6,709 nucleotides of DNA. It comes from an uncultured Collinsella sp. (GTDB lineage: Bacteria; Actinomycetota; Coriobacteriia; Coriobacteriales; Coriobacteriaceae). The stretch covers positions 1 through 6,709 of the forward strand of contig CABUGR010000057.1 in NCBI GenBank assembly GCA_902491135.1, read 5' to 3'. The position numbers and the translations under genes are program-made. Shown here one piece after another: positions 1-3,486 of this stretch. A model generated the notes under the pieces. That model was not told where the DNA came from. It saw only the letters and a list, made by a program, of their open reading frames with translations, and searched no databases. How positions within the stretch are numbered: position 1 is the first letter of the stretch; each line of letters opens with the position of its first letter.

Positions 1-83
1 CTTGCGATGGCGTTGGTCAAAAAGTCGCGCACGCGCTGTTGGGTGTCGAGCTTGGCCAGCAGGCTTGTCTGCGCGGGGGCCAT
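1..83 (-). CDS. holB: DNA polymerase III delta' subunit, N-terminal fragment (partial)
   Basis: Only the first 27 codons are in the window; the gene continues past the left edge. The readable N-terminus is MAPAQTSLLAKLDTQQRVRD, followed by FLTNAIA. It resembles the start of clamp-loader delta' proteins, where a short helix precedes the AAA+ P-loop; the P-loop itself lies outside the window. The delta' subunit is part of the clamp loader that places the sliding clamp on primed DNA. The ATG at 81-83 is preceded by a full AGGAGG Shine-Dalgarno (complement of 93-98), 9 nt upstream and lying inside the last codons of tmk, whose TAA ends one base away. This arrangement implies translational coupling. 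The family call rests mostly on the tmk-holB gene order known in many bacteria and on the N-terminal pattern, so it is less certain than the tmk call. Confidence 0.75.
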   Translation of the reverse strand, partial: MAPAQTSLLAKLDTQQRVRDFLTNAIA

Positions 84-84
84 G

Positions 85-768
85 TTACTCAGCCTCCTGG
101 GCAAGCGCGGCGGCGACGGCATCTTGGGGAATGTCGAGACCGTACGCGCGAACCAGCTCGACCGTTTGCGTGAAGACGTCTGCGATCGACGCAGTGGCGT
201 CGATGAGCTTTACGCGGTCTGGCTCCTCGGCAGCAATTGCGCAAAATCCCTGGTAGACACGCTCCTGGAAGGCCATGCCCTTGGCCTCCATGCGGTCTGC
301 CGCACCACGGGCGGCCATGCGCAGCGCCGCCTGCTCGGGCGTGATGTGATAGACGAGCGTGAGCGCCGGATGCGTACCGGCGACAGCCAGGTTGTTGGCA
401 TCGCGCACCAACTGACGGTCGAGGCCATCGGCAAACGCCTGATAGCAGGTCGTGGAATCGTAGAAACGGTCGCACAGGACCACCTTGCCGGCAGCGAGGG
501 CAGGCGCGATGACTTCGTGCACCAGCTGGGCACGCGCGGCCTCGTAGAGCAGCAGCTCGCAGGTGTCGCCCATCGCCGTATTGGCGGGGTCGAGCAGCAG
601 GGCGCGGATCTTTTCGCTGATGGCGGCGCCGCCCGGCTCGCGCAGAGTTACGACCTGATAGCCAGCGAGGTCGAGCGCGCGGGCCAGCAGGCGCGCCTGC
701 GTGGACTTGCCGGCGCCGTCGACGCCCTCGAGCGTGATAAAGCTATGTTGAGCGGGCTCAAAAGCCAT
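85..768 (-). CDS. tmk: Thymidylate kinase (dTMP kinase)
   Basis: This 227-residue cytoplasmic enzyme phosphorylates dTMP to dTDP with ATP, an essential step in dTTP synthesis. Visible motifs, in order, are the Walker A loop GVDGAGKST (residues 15-23), the dTMP-binding REPGG (43-47), the family signature DRFYDST (100-106) and the LID segment with ARG..DRME (about 153-161). Length is slightly above the usual 205-215 residues because of a short alanine/glutamate-rich C-terminal extension. The ATG at 766-768 is preceded by an AGGAAGGGG Shine-Dalgarno about 9 nt upstream, and it sits 11 residues before the beta-strand leading into the P-loop, as expected. The gene is followed after one base by holB, so the two are almost certainly one transcript. 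The upstream gene in the same direction is a lipoprotein hydrolase separated by 251 bases of palindromic repeats, so tmk probably has its own promoter. Confidence 0.97.
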   Translation of the reverse strand: MAFEPAQHSFITLEGVDGAGKSTQARLLARALDLAGYQVVTLREPGGAAISEKIRALLLDPANTAMGDTCELLLYEAARAQLVHEVIAPALAAGKVVLCDRFYDSTTCYQAFADGLDRQLVRDANNLAVAGTHPALTLVYHITPEQAALRMAARGAADRMEAKGMAFQERVYQGFCAIAAEEPDRVKLIDATASIADVFTQTVELVRAYGLDIPQDAVAAALAQEAE

Positions 769-821
769 GGGCGCAGCCCCTTCCTACAAGGCGCGAAAAT
801 GCAAGTTATAGCAACCAAGCC

Positions 822-850
822 ATGATACCCCAGCGTCCGGCGCACCCCAA
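822..850 (-). promoter_or_regulatory. Candidate tmk promoter
   Basis: On the minus strand TTGGGG (complement of 845-850) and TATCAT (complement of 822-827) are separated by 17 nt and lie about 55 nt upstream of the tmk start. The -10 matches consensus at five of six positions; the -35 matches only TTG. A second possible -10, TATAAC (complement of 805-810), lies closer but has no -35 partner. The candidate is placed between the palindrome cluster and tmk, where a promoter is needed. It is weak evidence in GC-rich DNA. Confidence 0.25.
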
Positions 851-853
851 ATC

Positions 854-892
854 CCACCTAGTCATTGGGGACGTTCTTAAATGACTAGGTGG
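854..892. repeat. Palindromic hairpin element 1
   Basis: A perfect 13-bp inverted repeat, CCACCTAGTCATT (854-866) with AATGACTAGGTGG (880-892), encloses a 13-nt loop GGGGACGTTCTTA (867-879). It is non-coding and lies upstream of tmk. The string TTGGGGACGTTC (865-876) recurs in inverted orientation in the right arm of the neighbouring hairpin (928-939), so the two share sequence. The last two bases of its right arm are also the first two of element 2. The style resembles REP/BIME palindromes mobilised by RAYT-type (IS200-like) transposases, but no transposase is present here. Confidence 0.75.
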
Positions 893-944
893 CAGTTAGG
901 AACGTTCCCAAAGTGCCAGCAGAAAAGGAACGTCCCCAACTGCC
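891..944. repeat. Palindromic hairpin element 2
   Basis: Two 18-nt arms (891-908 and 927-944) pair at 16 of 18 positions and enclose an 18-nt loop (909-926). On the minus strand the element begins GGCAGTTGGGGACGTTCC and its loop reads TTTTCTGCTGGCAC. The outer bases AGTTG and the loop motif TTTTnTGCTGGCA also occur in the hairpin at 3341-3409, although the rest of the stem is different. The arms contain the self-complementary GGAACGTTCC. The element abuts hairpin 1 on one side and lies 6 bases from hairpin 3 on the other, so three palindromes are packed into 170 bases. Confidence 0.75.
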
Positions 945-950
945 GACCCT

Positions 951-1023
951 CTAAGTTGCGGTGAAATAGGGACTGAATACGCCTTCTAACAGCAAATACA
1001 ATCCCTATTTCACCGCAAGTTAG
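951..1023. repeat. Palindromic hairpin element 3, copy A of a dispersed repeat
   Basis: Arms 951-975 and 999-1023 pair at 23 of 25 positions, including a perfect 17-bp core TTGCGGTGAAATAGGGA (956-972 with 1002-1018). A second copy of identical length lies at 3339-3411, a constant offset of 2388 bases. The right arm runs through the TAA stop codon (1020-1022) of the serine hydrolase gene, so it would form immediately at the end of that mRNA and could act as a 3' stabiliser or terminator. There is no clear U tract after it. The loop on the minus strand reads TTTGCTGTTA, a diverged form of the TTTnTGCTGGCA loop seen in the other elements. Confidence 0.9.
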
Positions 1024-2075
1024 GAGTGGGCGCGGGCGTTGATGGCGAAGGAAATGTCGCGCTCGAGGGTTAGAGCCTGTTCGCGTTCGAGGTCTTGGGT
1101 GAGGATTGCCAGCACGTAAGGGCGCTCGGCGTAGACGATTGCGGCATCGTGCTGAGCATTCGTCAGGCTGCCCGTTTTGTGCGCGACCAAAACGCCGCCG
1201 GGAACGCCCTCGACAATACCGCGCGTGTCCTCCTGCGCCAGCAGATATCCGCGCGCTCGATCGCACAGCCCGGGCGTCGCGATTGTCCCCGCCGCCAGCC
1301 GCTGCAACACGGCCGCAGCATCACGGGCGCTCGTATAGTTCTCGCGACCTTGTGCCTGGGCCTCGGCGTCCATCATCAAACGAGCGAGCACGGTCTGGGT
1401 CAGCCCCAATGCGGCACACGTTTCGTTGACCGTATCCATGCCAAGCCTGCCGATAACAAGGTTCGCTGCCACGTTATCGCTCTGGGCGATCATGGCGCAC
1501 AGCAGCTCGTCAATACTGTACGACACACCCGCGCCGCGCGACTGAATGTTACCGCTGCCACCCACGATATCCTGTTGCGTTACCGTTATCTGCTCGTCGA
1601 GGGACAGCTCGCCCGCCGTCACGGCCTCGAGCGCACAAGCGAGAATGGGAAGCTTGATGATGCTTGCCGCCGCACGTCGCGCGTCCGGCGCCACAGCGAC
1701 TTCACCATCGAGCGACGCGAACGTTTGAGAATCAAGCGCCACAGCATAGACCGAGGCAGACCCACCATACGGCTCGACAAGGGCTTCGACATCTTGCTGA
1801 AGGCCGGCAATCCAAGAAGCCCAGGCGACAGCTTCCGTCTTTTGAGCGGACGCATGATTCGCTTTTTGTTTGACAGGGACAGCGGAGCCCTCAGCCTCGT
1901 TGCGGCGCGCGGCACAACCGCCGAGACTCATCACCGAGGCAAGCGCTCCGGTCAACATCCCGGCACAAAACACCCGACGCGAGCAATCGCGCGCAGCGAG
2001 GGGCGCATCCCCCGGCGGGAACTGGAACGCCTCCACGTTATCGCCGCCACCCCGACCTTGCTCGCCGCAGTACAC
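1020..2075 (-). CDS. Tat-type lipoprotein with class A beta-lactamase-like serine hydrolase domain
   Basis: The product is a secreted, membrane-anchored serine hydrolase of the beta-lactamase / penicillin-interacting fold (Beta-lactamase2-like). From the chosen GTG start it has 351 residues. The N-terminus has a twin-arginine motif SRRVF (32-36), a hydrophobic stretch and a lipobox LGGC (51-54), so Cys54 should be lipidated after Tat export. Catalytic-fold motifs are SIIK (138-141, nucleophile Ser and Lys), SDN (199-201) and KTG (300-302). The omega-loop region reads MMDAEAQAQGRENYTSARD, so the deacylating Glu of true class A enzymes is not obvious. The GTG at 2073-2075 is preferred because GGGGAG lies 7 nt upstream; an in-frame ATG at 2091-2093 would add six residues but has no Shine-Dalgarno. 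Substrate is unknown: beta-lactam hydrolysis or peptidoglycan-related activity are both possible. Its stop codon lies in a palindromic repeat. Confidence 0.85.
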   Translation of the reverse strand: MYCGEQGRGGGDNVEAFQFPPGDAPLAARDCSRRVFCAGMLTGALASVMSLGGCAARRNEAEGSAVPVKQKANHASAQKTEAVAWASWIAGLQQDVEALVEPYGGSASVYAVALDSQTFASLDGEVAVAPDARRAAASIIKLPILACALEAVTAGELSLDEQITVTQQDIVGGSGNIQSRGAGVSYSIDELLCAMIAQSDNVAANLVIGRLGMDTVNETCAALGLTQTVLARLMMDAEAQAQGRENYTSARDAAAVLQRLAAGTIATPGLCDRARGYLLAQEDTRGIVEGVPGGVLVAHKTGSLTNAQHDAAIVYAERPYVLAILTQDLEREQALTLERDISFAINARAHS

Positions 2076-2096
2076 AGACTCACTCCCCACCATCGC

Positions 2097-2102
2097 ATTC
2101 TA
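2097..2102 (-). promoter_or_regulatory. Candidate -10 box of the lipoprotein hydrolase gene
   Basis: On the minus strand TAGAAT (five of six consensus positions) lies just before the in-frame ATG at 2093. Transcription would start around 2090, which would leave that ATG at the very 5' end and make the GTG at 2075, with its GGGGAG ribosome site, the natural start. No acceptable -35 hexamer is found 16-18 nt upstream, so this is tentative. Confidence 0.25.
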
Positions 2103-2202
2103 CCGAGCCGTCGATAAACGGCCGCGCCGGACACCCAGCACGCCGCACTCATTGTGACGCATGCGACAGGGCTTGCGCGGCACGATCATCCTCGCATAAC
2201 CA

Positions 2203-2223
2203 GTTGGGCCGGAGCGGCCCAAC
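2203..2223. promoter_or_regulatory. Palindrome at the -35 position, possible operator
   Basis: A perfect inverted repeat with 9-bp arms, GTTGGGCCG and CGGCCCAAC, surrounds a 3-nt centre (GAG). It ends 16 nt before the TATAAT box of the zinc-ribbon gene, covering the place where a -35 element should be, and it would not be part of that transcript. A dyad here fits a repressor or activator binding site. No T tract follows on either strand, so a terminator is less likely. No regulator is encoded in the window. Confidence 0.4.
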
Positions 2224-2239
2224 CGCACCTGAACCACCT

Positions 2240-2245
2240 TATAAT
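2240..2245 (+). promoter_or_regulatory. -10 promoter box of the zinc-ribbon membrane protein gene
   Basis: A perfect TATAAT lies 31 nt before the ATG at 2277. Transcription would begin near 2252, giving a leader of about 25 nt that includes the GGAAGGA ribosome site at 2264-2270. No TTGACA-like hexamer exists at 16-18 nt upstream; that position is occupied by the palindrome at 2203-2223. Confidence 0.6.
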
Positions 2246-2276
2246 CTAGCCAACACATCGAATGGAAGGAACCATC

Positions 2277-3323
2277 ATGCCCCGGTTTTGCACCCATTGT
2301 GGCAAGCTTCTGAAAGACGACGAGCGCTTCTGCACCAACTGCGGAACGCCGGCAGCCGATGATGGCCAGGCCTCTCAGTCGCAAGAGGATGCGCAGGCAG
2401 CCGAACATGCCGCTGCGTCCGATGCCGCCTTCGACACCGCCGCGACCACGGTTCAGCCTGCGCAGCAGCCCACGGCGACTCAGCCCCAGCAGGCGGACAT
2501 GACCGTGCAGTCCGCTCATCAGCCAGCGCCCGCTCCCCAGCCGGAAGCTGGCGCGACGCAGCAATGGGCGACACCAGCCGGCTCCGCGCCGCAGCAGCCC
2601 ATACCGACCGCCGCTCCGCAGGCCGGTGCTCCCGCCGCGCCCAAAAACAACAACGCCCTGCTCATCGGCATCATCGCCGCGCTAATCGTCGTGATTATCG
2701 CGCTCGTCGTGTTCTTTATGATCAAGCCTTTCGACAAGGGCGCCGATGATACCGAGGGCACGACGATCGAGAAGGTCAAGATCGACCACGATAATGACGA
2801 TGCGTCCGTCAAGGGCGACCCCAACAAGCTTGACAATGATGATGACGATGACGTCCACGATGCCGCCACCATCAGCGAGCAGAACGTCTACGACCAGCTG
2901 AGCTCCTACTACAGCAGGCTCTCCGATCTTGATCAGCAGGTTCGCGACTGCGCCACCACGTTTAACACGTACTATCTCAAGGATGACCGAAGCTCGCGTC
3001 AGTCGGCCAGCGATGCCGCCGAGGCGCTCGAGGATCAGATCGGCGACCTCAAGGACGAGGTCGAGGACCTGGATGTTCCCATCGACTCGCAGAACTACAG
3101 CTCGTGGAAAGATATCATCACGCTCTACGACGACTTGGAGAATCGCATTGACGTCATTTGCGATGCCTGGGAGATCAGCCTTGAATACTCCAGCCCCGCC
3201 AACCACAAGGACGAGATCGTGGCGCCACTGGCACGCGACAACGAGCCGGGAACCAACAGCAACAAGTACCGTCAGGACTTTGAGGACCGCTATCCCGGCG
3301 CCAAGCCCGTCGAGGTGAAGTAA
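2277..3323 (+). CDS. Zinc-ribbon single-pass membrane protein of unknown function
   Basis: The 348-residue protein begins with a compact zinc ribbon, with CxxC pairs at Cys5/Cys8 and Cys19/Cys22 (CTHCG and CTNCG). Next come a disordered Gln/Pro/Ala-rich linker (about 25-122), one transmembrane helix (about 127-149, LLIGIIAALIVVIIALVVFF), an acidic Asp-rich stretch (about 155-196, including DNDDDDD) and a largely helical outer region (about 199-305) rich in Asp, Glu, Leu and Tyr. The tail is polar. The topology is probably ribbon in the cytoplasm and acidic/helical part outside, because Lys-Pro-Phe-Asp-Lys follows the helix and no signal peptide is present. The ATG at 2277 has GGAAGGA six bases upstream; an in-frame ATG at 2262 lies too close to the predicted transcript start and has no ribosome site. 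Such N-terminal ribbons are common in Actinobacteria and Firmicutes membrane proteins, but no specific role is recognised. It is transcribed divergently from the lipoprotein gene, so the pair may share control. Confidence 0.9.
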   Translation: MPRFCTHCGKLLKDDERFCTNCGTPAADDGQASQSQEDAQAAEHAAASDAAFDTAATTVQPAQQPTATQPQQADMTVQSAHQPAPAPQPEAGATQQWATPAGSAPQQPIPTAAPQAGAPAAPKNNNALLIGIIAALIVVIIALVVFFMIKPFDKGADDTEGTTIEKVKIDHDNDDASVKGDPNKLDNDDDDDVHDAATISEQNVYDQLSSYYSRLSDLDQQVRDCATTFNTYYLKDDRSSRQSASDAAEALEDQIGDLKDEVEDLDVPIDSQNYSSWKDIITLYDDLENRIDVICDAWEISLEYSSPANHKDEIVAPLARDNEPGTNSNKYRQDFEDRYPGAKPVEVK

Positions 3324-3340
3324 TCCCAACAACTGATCAA

Positions 3341-3409
3341 AACTTGCGGTGAAATAGGGATTAATTAGGCCTTTTGCCAGCAAAAACAGTCCCTATTTCA
3401 CCGCAACTT
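3341..3409. repeat. Palindromic hairpin element 4, copy B of the dispersed repeat
   Basis: Arms 3341-3362 and 3388-3409 pair at 20 of 22 positions plus one G-T, with the same 17-bp perfect core TTGCGGTGAAATAGGGA (3344-3360 with 3390-3406) as copy A at 951-1023. The two copies align without gaps over their full length. Differences are concentrated in the loop and at the position three bases in from each arm end, where copy A has G opposite G and copy B has C opposite C. On the minus strand the loop reads TGTTTTTGCTGGCAAAAGGC. It lies 17 bases after the stop codon of the zinc-ribbon gene and could help terminate or stabilise that mRNA. Confidence 0.9.
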
Positions 3410-3413
3410 AGAA

Positions 3414-3455
3414 GTGGGGCCGGGCGCGCATTTGCATTTGCGCGCCCGGCCCCAC
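3414..3455. terminator. Strong GC-rich hairpin between convergent genes, probable bidirectional terminator
   Basis: A perfect 17-bp stem, GTGGGGCCGGGCGCGCA (3414-3430) with its complement at 3439-3455, encloses an 8-nt loop (TTTGCATT). It lies between the ends of the zinc-ribbon gene (plus) and topA (minus), where both transcripts must stop. Neither side has a clean T run: TTCTAAGTTG follows on the minus strand and CGTGTCTATATG on the plus strand. It is therefore terminator-like in position and strength, but not a textbook intrinsic terminator. Confidence 0.7.
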
Positions 3456-3462
3456 CGTGTCT

Positions 3463-3486
3463 ATATGTGCTCGGATATGTGCTCGG
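3463..3486. repeat. 12-bp tandem duplication next to the topA stop
   Basis: ATATGTGCTCGG occurs twice with no spacer, at 3463-3474 and 3475-3486. The second copy touches the topA stop codon (3487-3489). It is outside any gene and probably a recent slippage duplication. Confidence 0.8.

Noticed and set aside
7..825. A 272-codon open frame on the plus strand opposite tmk
   Set aside because: It is the complement of tmk and the holB start, with no motif of its own.
899..908. GGAACGTTCC as a possible SOS/LexA box
   Set aside because: Actinobacterial LexA sites need GAAC and GTTC separated by four bases; here the halves overlap as GAACGTTC, and the sequence is explained by the hairpin arm.
891..1023. 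Short repeats that might be a CRISPR array
   Set aside because: There are only single copies of different palindromes, with no regular spacing, no spacers and no cas genes.
854..1023. A complete insertion sequence or transposase remnant
   Set aside because: No transposase reading frame or target-site duplication is visible; only palindromes are present.
1095..2117. A 340-codon open frame on the plus strand opposite the lipoprotein hydrolase gene
   Set aside because: It is Arg/His-rich antisense sequence with no recognisable motif; the minus-strand frame has a signal sequence and all catalytic motifs.
2682..3383. A 233-codon minus-strand frame opposite the zinc-ribbon gene
   Set aside because: Its Val/Ile/Leu-rich sequence is the reverse reading of Asp-rich codons; it has no ribosome site and runs through the repeat at 3341-3409.
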